64,000 bases of DNA, from assembly GCA_963995505.1 (NCBI GenBank), contig OZ023198.1, positions 7,402,558-7,466,557 on the forward strand, given 5' to 3'. The notes beneath the pieces were generated by a model. It worked only from the letters and a program-made list of their open reading frames with translations. It searched no databases and was not told the origin of the DNA. Below are positions 10,522 through 21,200 of the stretch, in pieces. The first letter of the stretch is position 1; each line of letters opens with the position of its first letter. The position numbers and the translations under genes were made by a program. This DNA comes from Hypericum androsaemum (taxonomy: Eukaryota; Streptophyta; Magnoliopsida; Malpighiales; Hypericaceae).

Positions 10522-11333
10522 TTCCCCTCCTCTTGAAATGGATTTGTCCTCAAATCCTTGCATCCGTCATGCTTTTGCCAACTCACAACCATGCTGGTGC
10601 AAGATGAACTCTTTGAACGTCGTGGCTGCACTTGATACCTTCCTTTCCAACAAAATAAGTACTTCGATCTTAAAGAATCTGAAGTCATCTCCAACTCAAA
10701 TGCAAAAGCCCTACTAATCCGTTTAAGCCTTTCTTTGAACTTCAAACTATTCCAGATGTTGATCAACGATGAACCTCCAACATAATTAAACTTGTCCACA
10801 CCATCAATAGCAGTTAAGCACTTCTTCATATGAACAACATCCACCAATTCTGATTCATTGAACAAATCCCTCAAGTAAAGAAGTGACATGGCATGGTCAT
10901 CAAAACATTCTCCATCGAACAAGTCAATAGAATATTCACCAAATTCCTCCCATGTCAAAACCTCTTCTTCAACAATCACTTCAGGTGTAACCTCTAAATC
11001 GTCAGAACTACATACCTTCCCCTCAATGTCGTGCTTAGTGTTAATGGTGTTCTCCCTCTTTCCATTGACTTCTCTAACAAAATTAGCTCCTGAATTCTTC
11101 TCATCTTTGACCCTCATCCTTCTTTGTTGAATTTGTTTTCCGCTACAGACATTAGGAACATCATGTATCCTCTCTTGTTTGCACACTATCCGGTCCACCT
11201 TTTCGCTGAGCTTCTTGACCTCCGTTCTCATTATATGCCTCATCCCACTAAGAAGGGCATCCATAAACGTGTGTGGATCACCAACAAATGGTGCAACACC
11301 TTCAAAGGATCTTCTTGAGTAGTTATAAGACAT
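10491..11333 (-). CDS. Intact 280-codon ORF of element B, function unknown
   Basis: This is the only reading frame in the window that looks complete inside a structurally complete element. The start at 11333 lies about 245 bp downstream of the primer-binding site. The N-terminus (MSYNYSRRSFEGVAPFVGD) leads into a charged helix-like stretch with KKLSEKVDRI. The middle is acidic (VIVEEEVLTWEEFGE, then DLFDGECFDD). The C-terminal third is basic (KFKERLKRISRAF). No zinc knuckle, DGGS, FDD or integrase motif is present. The last codons, [13 protein letters not shown], match the pol tail of element A, and the frame passes through the polypurine tract and stops in the LTR. I recognise no family. It could be a diverged gag-like protein, a captured host fragment or a merely tolerated ORF. 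Confidence 0.6.
   Translation of the reverse strand: MSYNYSRRSFEGVAPFVGDPHTFMDALLSGMRHIMRTEVKKLSEKVDRIVCKQERIHDVPNVCSGKQIQQRRMRVKDEKNSGANFVREVNGKRENTINTKHDIEGKVCSSDDLEVTPEVIVEEEVLTWEEFGEYSIDLFDGECFDDHAMSLLYLRDLFNESELVDVVHMKKCLTAIDGVDKFNYVGGSSLINIWNSLKFKERLKRISRAFAFELEMTSDSLRSKYLFCWKGRYQVQPRRSKSSSCTSMVVSWQKHDGCKDLRTNPFQEEGNDMNQICKKP
10522..10534 (-). other. Polypurine tract of element B
   Basis: The minus strand reads AAGAGGAGGGGAA next to the 3' LTR. It differs from that of element A only in the last base and is translated in the same Gln-Glu-Glu-Gly frame. Confidence 0.85.
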
Positions 11334-11577
11334 TCTTGCAGATTCTATTTTGTTTTACTTTCAACTTTTCTTTTCTTTTTTTGATTTTTTTTTCAGCCTT
11401 CTTTCTTCTTCTTTTCTTGGCTGCCTTCTTCTCTATCATTCTTTTTTTCAGAATTTTTTTCCACTTTTTTTTTTATTTTTTTTCTTTCTCCAACTCAGAA
11501 TAAAATAAGAACAATAATTGAAAACTAATGAAAACAAAAACAAAATTTAAAGATAGATGATCTGAAGTAGAACCTAA
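11334..11577 (-). other. Purine-rich leader of element B
   Basis: This untranslated stretch lies between the primer-binding site and the ORF start. On the minus strand it is strongly A/G-rich, with runs such as AAGAAGAAGAAAG and poly-A tracts around 11380-11500. It has no recognisable coding content. Confidence 0.6.
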
Positions 11578-11589
11578 GCTCTGATACCA
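11578..11589 (-). other. Primer-binding site of element B (initiator tRNA-Met type)
   Basis: The minus strand reads TGGTATCAGAGC, two bases inside the 5' LTR. This is complementary to the 3' end of plant initiator tRNA-Met and marks where minus-strand DNA synthesis would begin. Elements C and D have the identical sequence. Confidence 0.9.
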
Positions 11590-11591
11590 AA

Positions 11592-12221
11592 TGATATGAA
11601 TCTCGTTACGGATCCATGCGAAAGCCGGGTCTATCTACGTTCAGAATGGTGGAAATCTCGACCCGTTGTTTGCACCTTTGCAAGAACCTCGGTATGAACA
11701 ACCTCGACCCGCTGCTGTAGGGAAACAAGAACCTTGAATTGATGAAGATGGCACAAACGGTGATGTAGATCCGCTTGATACGTCGAATGTGAACGAACGG
11801 AATCCCTCCGCTGTGTTCGAACAGTTCTGAAGAACAAAGAGAGCAAAGCCCACATTTTTTGTACTCAAATTATTCTCCTCATTCTCATTGATAAAGCCTT
11901 TATATATAGGCAGATTGTTACAAAAAGAATCCTAGTTAAATAAAACTTCTAACTAGATAAATATGACTTAAAAAGGGAAACTAAAAAGGAAAATAACTCT
12001 AATCCTACTAGGAATACTAAAAAACGTGATTATCCCATAATTGACTTCCTGAACAGACTAGAACTCCTAATAAAATGAAATTATCTTTTTTTGTAACTTC
12101 CTAAACAGAATAGAACTCATGTAAAATGAAATTAACAAATAATTAACTTCCTAAATAGACTTTGAAACTCAAAAACGAATTATTAAATAATTATGGCTTC
12201 TTGTAGATCTGATTCATATCA
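11592..12221 (-). repeat. 5' LTR of element B (630 bp)
   Basis: It runs from TGATATGAATC at 11592 to GATTCATATCA at 12221. The minus strand has the TATA box TATATATAAAGG near 11898-11909, which the 3' LTR has lost. The solo LTR at 34879-35508 has the same length and order. Downstream of the TATA box lies a 75-codon frame (11641-11868) that is also open in the solo copy. Confidence 0.92.
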
Positions 12222-15200
12222 AAAGGCATGAAAAGGAAAGATAAGGCAAGAGAAGGAAAGGCATGAAAAGGAGAAAACGGGCAAGGAAAAGGAAAGAAAA
12301 GGCACGAAAAGGCAAGAAAATGTAAAGAAATGGCAAGGAAAAGGCAAGATAAGGCAAGAAAAATCAAGGAAAAGGCAAGAAAAGGCAAGAAAATGAAAGA
12401 AAAGGCGAGAAAAGGTTAGAAAAGGCAAGAAAAGGCAAGAAAAGGAAAGACAAGGCAAGAAAAGGCAAGATCAGGCAAGAAAATGCAAGGAAAAGACAAA
12501 AAAGGAATGGAAAAGGCATGAAAAGGAAAGAAAAGGAAAGATGAGGTAAGAAAAGGCAAGGAAAAGGCACGAAAAGCAAGAAAATGCAAGAAAAAGCAAG
12601 AAAAGATGAGAAAAGGAAAGAAAAGGAAAGAAAAGGTAAGAAAAGGTAAGAAAAGGAAAGAAAAGGCAATAAAAGATAAGATAAGGTAAGAAAGGGCAAG
12701 ATAAGGAATGAAAAGGCAAGAAAAGGCAAGAAAAGGCAAGATAAGTCAAGAAAAGGCATGAAAAGGGAAGAAAAGGCAAGATAAGTCAAGATAAGTCAAG
12801 AAAAGGCAAGATAAGGAAAGAAAAGGCATGGAAAAGGTATGAAAATGCAAGGGAAAGACAAGACAAGGTAAGAAAAGGCAAGATAAGGAAAGAAAAGGCA
12901 AGAAAAGGAAAGATAAGGCAAGAAAAGGCAAAAAAAGGCAAGAAAAACGCAAGAAAAGCCAAGAAAAAGCAAGAATAGGCAACTAAAAGGCAAGAAAAGG
13001 TAAGAAAAGGAAAGAAAAGAAAAGAAAAGGCAAGATAAGGAAAGAAATGGCATGGAAAAGGTAAGGAAAAGGCAAGAAAAGAAAAGAAAAGGCAAGATAA
13101 GGCAAGAAAAGGTAAGAAAAGGATAGAAAAGGAAAGATAAGGCAAGAATAGGCAAGAAAAAGGCAATCAAAGGAAAGAAATGGCAAGAAAAGGCTAGGAA
13201 AAGGAATGACAAGGCAAGAAAAGGAAAGATAAGCCAAGATAAGCCAAGGAAAGGCAAGAAAAGGAAAGATGAGGTAAGAAAAGGCAAGGGAAAGGCAAGA
13301 TAAGGCAAGAAAAGAAAAGGAAAGGCAAGAAAAGGAAGGAAAAGGTAAGATGAAGTAAGAAAAAGCAAACAAAAGGCAAGAAAATGTAATGAAAAGGCAA
13401 GGAAAAAGGCAAGAAAATGAAGGAAAATGCAACAAAAGGCAAGATAAGGAAAGAAAAAGTTAGGAAACGGCAAGAAAAGGCAAGAAAAGGAAAGAAAAGG
13501 CAAGAAAATGAAAGAAAAGGCAAGAAAAGGAAAGACAAGGCAAGATAAGGCAAGGAAAGGCAATTTAAGGCAGGAAAAGGCAAGGGAAAGACAAGAAAAG
13601 GAATGGAAAAGGCATGAAAAGGAAAGAAAAGGAAAGGTGAGGTAAGAACAGACAAGGAAAAGGCACAAAAAGGCAAAAAAATGCAAGAAAAGGCAAGAAA
13701 AGATGAGAAAAGGAAAGAAAAGGCATGAAAAGGTAAAAAAAGGCAAGAAAAGGAAATAAAAGGCAATAAAAGACAAGATAAGGTGTGAAAGGGCAAGATA
13801 AGGAATGAAAAGGCAAGATAAGGTAAGAAAAGGCATGAAAAGGCAAGAAAAGGCAAGATAAGTCAAGATAAGTCAAGAAAATACAAGGTAATGAAAGAAA
13901 AGGCATGAAAATGCAAGGAAAAGACAAGAAAAGGTAAGAAAAGGCAAGATAAGGCAAAAAAAGGTAAAAAAAGGCAAGGAAAATGTGAGCAAAGCAAAGA
14001 AAAGGCAAGAACAGGCAACTAAAAGTCAAGAAAAGGCAAGATAAGGAAAGAAAAGGTATGGAAAACCAAGGAAACGGCAAGAAAAGGAAAGAAAAGGCAA
14101 GATAAGGCAAGAAAAGGCAAGAAAAGGATAGAAAAGGAAAGATAAGGCAAGAAAAAGCAAGAACAGGCAAGAAAAAGGCAATCAAAGGAAATAAATGGCA
14201 AGAAAAGGCTAGGAAAAGGAATGACAAGGCAAGAAAAGGAAAGATAAGGCAAGATAAGCATAGGAAAGGCAAGAAAAGGAAAGATGAGGTAAGAAAAGGC
14301 AAGGAAAAGGCAAGATATGGCAAGAAAAGGAAAGGAAAGGCAAGAAAAGGAAAGAAAAGAAAAGAAATAGAAAAGAAAAGGCAAGAAAATGTAAAGAAAA
14401 GGAAAGGAAAAGGCAAGAAAAGGTAAGATAAGGAAAGATAAGGCAAGAAAAGGAAAGGAAAGGCAAGAAAAGGAAAGAAAAGGAAAGATGCGGTAAGAAA
14501 AGGCAAAGAATACGCACGAAAAGGCAAGAAAAGGGAAGGAAAAGGCAAGAAAATGCAAGATAAAGCAAGGAAAGGGCAAGAAAAGGAACGAAAAGGCAAG
14601 AAAAGGTGATAAAAGGTTAGAAAAGGCAATAAAAGGCAAGAAAAGGAAAGAAAAGAATAGACAAGTTAAGATAAGGCAAGAAAAGGCAGGAAAAGATAAG
14701 AAAAGGAATGGAAAAGGCATGAAAAGGAAAGAAAAGGAAAGGTGAGGTGAGGTAAGAAAAGGCAAGAAAAAGGCACGAAAAGGCAAGAAAAGGCAAGAAA
14801 AGATGAGAAAAGTAAAGAAAAGGCAAGAAAATGCAAGATAAGGTAAGAAAAGGCATGAAATGGCAAGAAAAGGCAAGATAAGTCAAGATAAGTCAAGAAA
14901 AGGCAAGAAAAGGAAAGATAAGGGAAGAAAAGGCAAGATAAGGGAAGAAAAGGCATGGAAAAGGTATGAAAATGCACCGAAAAGACAAGAAAAGGCAAGA
15001 AAAGGCAAAAAAGGCAAGGAAAATGCAAGCAAAGAAAAGGCAAGAACAGGCAACTAAAAGGCAAGAAAAGGCAAGATAAGGAAAGAAAAGGCATGGAAAA
15101 GACAAGGAAAAGGCAAGAAAAGGAAAAAAAAATGCAAGAAAAGGATAAAAAAGGAAAGATAAGGCAAGAAAAGGCAAGAACAGGCAAAGAAAAGGCAATC

Positions 15201-18200
15201 AAAGGAAAGAAATGGCAAGAAAAGGCTAAAAAATGAGTGATAATGCAAGAAAAGGAAAGATAAGGCAAGATAAGCCAAGGAAAGGCAAGAAAAGGAAAGA
15301 TGAGGTAAGAAAAGGCAAGGAAAAGGCAAGATAAGGCAAGAAAAGGAAAGGAAAGGAAAGATGAAGTTAGAAAAGGCAAAGAAAAGGCAAGAAAATGTAA
15401 AAAAAGGCAAGGAAAAGGCAAGAAAAGGAAGGAAAAGCCAAGAAAAGGCAAGATAAGGGAAGAAAATGCAAGATAAGGGAAGAAAAGGCATGAAAAGGTA
15501 AGAAAAGGCAAGATAAGTCAAGATAAGTCAAGAAAAGGAAAGAAAAGGCAAGATAAGGAAAGAAAAGGCATGAAAAGGAAAGAAAAAGGCAAGAAAAGGT
15601 AAGTAAAGGCAAGATAAGGTAATGCAAGAAAAGGAAAGAAAATGAAAGATAAGGCAAGAAAAGGCAAGGAAAAGGCAAGGAATGGAAAGAAAAGGCAAGA
15701 AAAGGAAAGAAAGGGCAAGAAACGGAAAGGAAAAGGAAAGAAAAGGCAATAAAAGGCAAGATAAGGTAAGAAAAGTTAAGATAAGTTAAGAAAAGGCAAG
15801 ATAAGGCAAGAAATGGGATGAAAAGGCAAGAAAAGTCAAGACAAGTCAAGAAAAGGCAAGAAAATACAAGATAAGGAAAGAAAAGCCATGGAAAAAGAGA
15901 GGAAAAGGCAAGATAAGGAAAGAAAAGGCATGGAAAAGGCAAGAAAAGGTAAGAAAAGGAAAGAAAAGCAAGATAAGGTAAGAAAAGGCAACAAAAGGAT
16001 AGAAAAGGAAAGATAAGGCAAGAACAGGCAAGGAAAAGGCAATCAAAGGAAAGAAATGGCAAGAAAAGGCTAGAGAAAAGGAATGACAAGGCAAGAAAAG
16101 GAAAGATAAGGCAAGAAAAGGAAAGGAAAGGCAAGAAAAGGAAAGAAAAGGAAAGATGAGGTAAGAAAAGGCAAAGAAAAGGCACGAAAAGGCAAGAAAA
16201 TGTAAAGAAATGGCAGGGAAAAGGTAAGAGAAGGCAAGGAAAAAGCAAGATAAGGCAAGAAAAAGCAAGGAAAAGGCAAGAAAAGGCAAGAAAAGGCAAG
16301 AAAATGAAAGAAAAGGCGAGAAAAGGTTAGAAAAGGTAAGAAAAGGCAAGAAAAGGAAAGAAAAGGAAAGACAAGGCAAGAAAAGGCAAGATCAGGCAAG
16401 AAAATGCAAGGAAAAGACAAGAAAATGAATGGAAAAGGCAAGAAAAGGATAGAAAAGGAAAGATAAGGCAAGAAAAGGCAAGAACGGGCAAAGAAAAGGC
16501 AATCAAAGGAAAGAAATGGCAAGAAAAGGCTAGGAAAATGAGTGACAAGGCAAGAAAAGGAAAGATGAGGTAAGAAAAGGCAAGTAAAAGGCAAGATAAG
16601 GCAAGAAAAGGTAAGATAAGGCAAGAAAAGGAAAGGAAAGGCAAGAAAAGGAAAGGAAAGGAAAGATGAGGTAAGAAAAGGCAAAGAAAAGGCACGAAAA
16701 TGTAAAGAAAAGGTAAGGAAAAGGCAAGAAAAGGAAGGAAAAGCCAAGAAAAGGCAAGATAAGGTAAGAAAATAGAAGATAAGGGAAGAAAAGGCACGTA
16801 AAGGTAAGAAAAGGCAAGATAAGTCAAGATAAGTCAAGAAAAGGAAAGAAAAAGCAAGATAAGGAAAGAAAAGGCAAGGAAAAGGCATCAAAAGGCAAGA
16901 AAAAGGAAAGGAAAGGTAAGTAAAGGCAAGATAAGGCAAGATAAGGTAAGAAAATGCAAGAAAAGAAAAGAAAATGAAAGATAAGGCAAGAAAAGGCAAG
17001 GAAAAGGCAAGCAATGGAAAGAAAAGGTAAGAAAAGGAAAGAAAGGACAAGAAACGGAAAGGAAAAGGAATGAAAAGGCAACATAAGGCAAGAAATGGCA
17101 TGAAAAGGCAAGAAAAGTCAAGATAAGTCAAGAAAAGGCACAAAAAGGTAAGAAAATGTAAAGAAATGGCAAGGAAAAGGTAAGAAAAGGCAAGGAAAAG
17201 GCAAGATAAGGCAAGAAAAAGCAAGGAAAAGGCTAGAAAAGGCAAGAAAAGGAAGAAAAGGCAAGAAAATGAAAGAGAAGGCGAGAAAAGGTTAGAAAAG
17301 GCAAGAAAAGGAAAGAAAAGGAAAGACAAGGCAAGAAAAGGTAAGATCAGGCAGGAAAATGCAAGGAAAAGATAAGAAAAGGAATGGACAAGGCATCAAA
17401 AGGAAAGAAAGGAAAGTTGAGGTCAGAAAAGGTAAGGAAAAGGCACGAAAAGGCAAGAAAATTCAAGAAAAGGCAAGAAAAGATGAGAAAATGAAAGAAA
17501 AGGCAAGAAAAGGTAAGAAAAGGCAAGAAAAGGAAAGAAAAGGCAATAAAAGATAAGATAAGGTAAGAAAGGGCAAGATAAGGAATGAAAAGGCAAGAAA
17601 AGGCTAGGAAAAGGAATGACAATGCAAGAAAAGGAAAGATAAGGAAAGATAAGCCAAGGAAAGGCAAGAAAAGGAAAGATGAGGTAAGAAAAGGCAAGGA
17701 AAAGGCATGATAAGGCAAGCAAAGGTAAGATAAGAAAAGATAAGGCAAGAAAAGGAAATGAAAAGGCACGAAAAAGGCACAAAAAAGGCAAGATAAGGCA
17801 AGAAAAAGGTAAGATAAGGCAAGAAAAAGGCACGAAAAAGAAAGAAAATGCAAGAAAAAGCAAGAAAAGATGAGAAAAGGAAAGAAAAGGCAAGATAAGG
17901 TAAGAAAAGGCAAGAAAAGGCAAGAAAAGGCAAGATAAGTCAAGATAAGGCAAGAAATGGCAAGATAGGGAAAGAAAAGGCATGGAAAAGGCATGAAAAT
18001 GCAAGGAAAAGACAAGAAAAGGTAAGAAAATGCAAGATAAGGCAAGAAAAGGCAAAAAAAGGAAAGATAAGGCAAGAAAAGGCAAAAAAGGCGAGGAAAA
18101 TGCAAGCAAAGCAAAGAAAAGGCAAGAACAGGCAACTAAAAGGGAAGAAAAAGCAAGAAAAGGAAAGAAAAGGCAAGACAAGGAAAAAAAAGGCATGCAA

Positions 18201-21200
18201 AAGGCAAGGAAAAGGCAAGAAAAGGATAGAAAAGGAAAGATAAGGAAAGATAAGGCAGGAAAAGGCAAGAATAGGCAAGGAAAAGGCAATCAAAGGAAAG
18301 CAATGGCAAGAAAAGGCTAGGAAAAGGAGTGACAAGGCAAGAAAAGGAAAGATAAGGCAAGATAACCCAATGAAAGGCAAGACAAGGAAAGATGAGGTAA
18401 GAAAAGGCAAGGAAAAGGCAAGATAAGGCAAGAAAAGGAAAGGAAAGGCAAGAAAAGGAAAGAAAAGGAACGATGAGGTAAGAAAAGGCAAAGAAAAGGC
18501 ACGAAAATGTAAAGAAAAGGCAAGGAAAAGGCAAGAAAAGGAAGGAAAAGCCAAGAAAAGGCAAGATAAGGCAAGAAAAAGCAAGGAAGTGGCAAGAAAA
18601 GGAAAGAAAAGGTAAGAAAATGAAAGAAAAGTCTAGAAAAGGCAAGAAAAAGAAAGAAAAGGAATGACAAAGCAAGATAAGGCAAGAAAAGGCAAGATTA
18701 GGCAGGAAAATGCAAGGAACAGACAAGAAAAGGAATGGAAAAGGCATGAAAAGGAAAGAAAAGGAAAGGTGAGGTAAGAAAAGGTAAGGAAAAGGCATAA
18801 AAGGCAAGAAAATGTAATAAATGGCAAGAAAAGATGAGAAACGGAAAAAAAAGGCAAGAAAAGGTAAGAAAAAACAAGAAAAGGAAAGAAAAGGCAATAA
18901 GAGACGAGATAAGGTAAGAAAGGGCAATATAAGGAATGAAAAGGCAAGAAAAGTCAAGATAAGGTAAGAAAAGGCATGAAAAGGCAAGAAAAGGCAAGAT
19001 AAGTCAAGAAAAGTCAAGAAAAGGCAAGAAAAGGCAAGATAAGGAAAGAAAAGGCATGAAAAAGGCATGAAAATGCAAGGAAAAGACAAGAAAAGGTAAG
19101 ATAAGGTAAGATAAGGCAAGAAAAGGCAAGAAAAGGAAAGATAAGGCAAGAAAAGGCAAGAAAAGGAAAGAAAAGGCAAGATAAGGAAAGAAAAGGCATG
19201 GAAAAGGCAAGGAAAAGGTAAGAAAAGGCAAGAAAAGGCAAGAAAAGGATTGAAAAGGAAAGATAAGGCAAGAAAAGGCAAGAACAGGCAAGGAAAAAGC
19301 AATCAAAGGAAAGAAATGGCAAGAAAAGGCTAGGAAAAGGAATGACAAGGCAAGAAAAGGAAAGATAAGGCATGATAAGCCAAGCAAAGGCAAGAAAAGT
19401 AAAGATGAGGTAAGAAAAGGCAAGATAAGGCAAGAAAAGGTAAGATAAGGAAAGATAAGGCAAGAAAAGGAAAGCAAAGGCAACAAAAGGAAAGAAAAGG
19501 AAAGATGAGGTAAGAAAAGGCAAAGAAAAGGCACGAAAAGGCAAGAAAATGTAAAGAAAAGGCAAGGAAAAGGCAAGAAAAGGCAAGGAAAAGTAAGAAG
19601 TAGGCAAGAAAAGGCAAGAAAAGGAAAGAAAAGGCAAGAAAATGAAAGAAAAGGAGAGAAAAGGCAAGAAAAGGAAAGAAAAGGAAAGACAAGGCAAGAA
19701 AAGGCAAGATCAGGCAGGAAATGGCAAGAAAAAGATAAGAAAAGGAATGGACAAGGCATGAAAAGGAAAGAAAATGAAAGGTGAGCTAAGAAAAGGCAAG
19801 GAAAAGGCACGAAAAGGCAAGAAAATGCAAGAAAAGGCAAAAAAAGATGAGAAAATGTAAGAGAAGGCAAGAAAAGGTAAGAAAAGGCAAGAAAAGGCAA
19901 TAAAAGATAAGATAAGGTAAGAAAGGGCAAGATAAGGAATGAAAAGGCAAGAAAAGGCAAGAAAGGGTAAGAAAAGGCATGAAAAGGCAAGAAAAGGCAT
20001 GAAAAGGCAAGATAAGTAAAGAAAAGGAATGGAAAAGGCATGAAAATGCAAGAAAAAGACAAGAAAAGGCAAGAAAAGGCAAGAAAAGGCAAGAAAAGGC
20101 AAGATAAGTCAAGAAAAGGCAAGATAAGGAAAGAAAAGGAAAATAAGGCAAGAAAAGGCAAAAAAAGGCAAGAAAAGGAAAGAAAAGGAAAGATAAGGAA
20201 AGAAAAGGCAAGATCAGGCAGGAAAAGACAAGAAAAGGCATGGAAAACGCATGAAATGGAAAGAAAGGGAAAGGTGAGGTAAGAAAAGGCAAGGAAAAGG
20301 CACGAAATGGCAAGAAAAAGTGAGAAAAGGAGAGAAAAGGCAAGAAAAGATAAGAAAACATGAGAAAAGGACAGAAAAGGTAAGAAAAAAAGGAAAGAAA
20401 AGGCAATAAAAGGCAATAAAAGGCAAGATAAGGTAAGAAAGGGTAAGTTAAGGAATGAAAAGGCAAGAAAAGGCAAGATAAGGTAAGAAAAGCCATGAAA
20501 GGCAAGAAATGGCAAGATAAGATAAGATAAATCAAGAAAATGAAAAAAGGTAAGATAAGGAAAGAAAAGGCATGGAAACGGCAAGAAAATGCAAGGAAAA
20601 GGCAGGAAAATGGAAAGAAAAAGTAAGAAAAGGCAAGATAAGGCAAGAAAATGCAAGATAAGTCAAGATAAGTCAAGAAAAGGAAAGAAAAGGCAAGATA
20701 AGGAAAGAGAAGGCAAGGAAAAGGCATGAAAAGGCAAGAAAAAGGCAAGAAAAGCTAAGTAAAGGCTAGATAAGGCAAGATAAGGTAAGAAAAGGCAAGA
20801 AAAGGAAAGAAAAGGCAAGCAATGGAAAGAAAATGCAAGAAACGGAAAGGAAAAGGAAAGAAAAGGCAATAAAAGGCAAGATAAGGTAAGAAAGGGCAAG
20901 ATAAGGAATGAAAAGGCAAGATAAGGCAAGAAATGGCATGAAAAGGCAAGAAAAGTCAAGATAAGTCAAGATAAGTCAAGAAAAGGCAAGAAAATGCAAG
21001 ATAAGGAAAGAAAAGGCATGGAAAAGGCAAGTAAAAGGCAAGAAAACGAAAGAAAAGGAAAGAAAAGCAAGATAAGGCAAGAAAAGGCAAAAAAAGGATA
21101 GAAAAGGAAAGATAAGGCAAGAACAGGCAAGGAAAAGGCAATCAAAGGAAAGGAATGGCAAGAAAAGGCTAGGAAAAGGAATGACAAGGCAAGAAAAGGA

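Larger units (their letters stand above)
9227..12221 (-). mobile_element. Non-autonomous Ty3/gypsy-related LTR element B, with a nested solo LTR
   Basis: The element is bounded by TGATGTGAATC at 9227 and CATATCA at 12221 and flanked by the direct repeat AAAGG (9222-9226 and 12222-12226). In minus-strand order it has a 5' LTR (11592-12221), a primer-binding site, a purine-rich leader, one ORF, a polypurine tract and a 3' LTR (ending at 9227) split by a solo LTR of family A. Without that insert it is about 2.2 kb. It has no gag, protease, reverse transcriptase or integrase domain. LTR termini, polypurine tract and the last pol codons match family A, so its enzymes were probably supplied by A-type elements. 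Non-autonomous CRM partners of this kind (noaCRR) are known in rice. Confidence 0.9.

Noticed and set aside
11273..11503. 76-codon Phe-rich plus-strand frame in element B
   Set aside because: Antisense to the purine-rich leader of B and to the ORF start; low complexity explains it.
18030..18320. Lys/Arg/Glu/Gln-rich frames on the purine strand (MERKGKEKARKG style)
   Set aside because: Same satellite read on the other strand; ATG comes from the GGCATG unit variant. No ordered domain, leader or conservation independent of the repeat.
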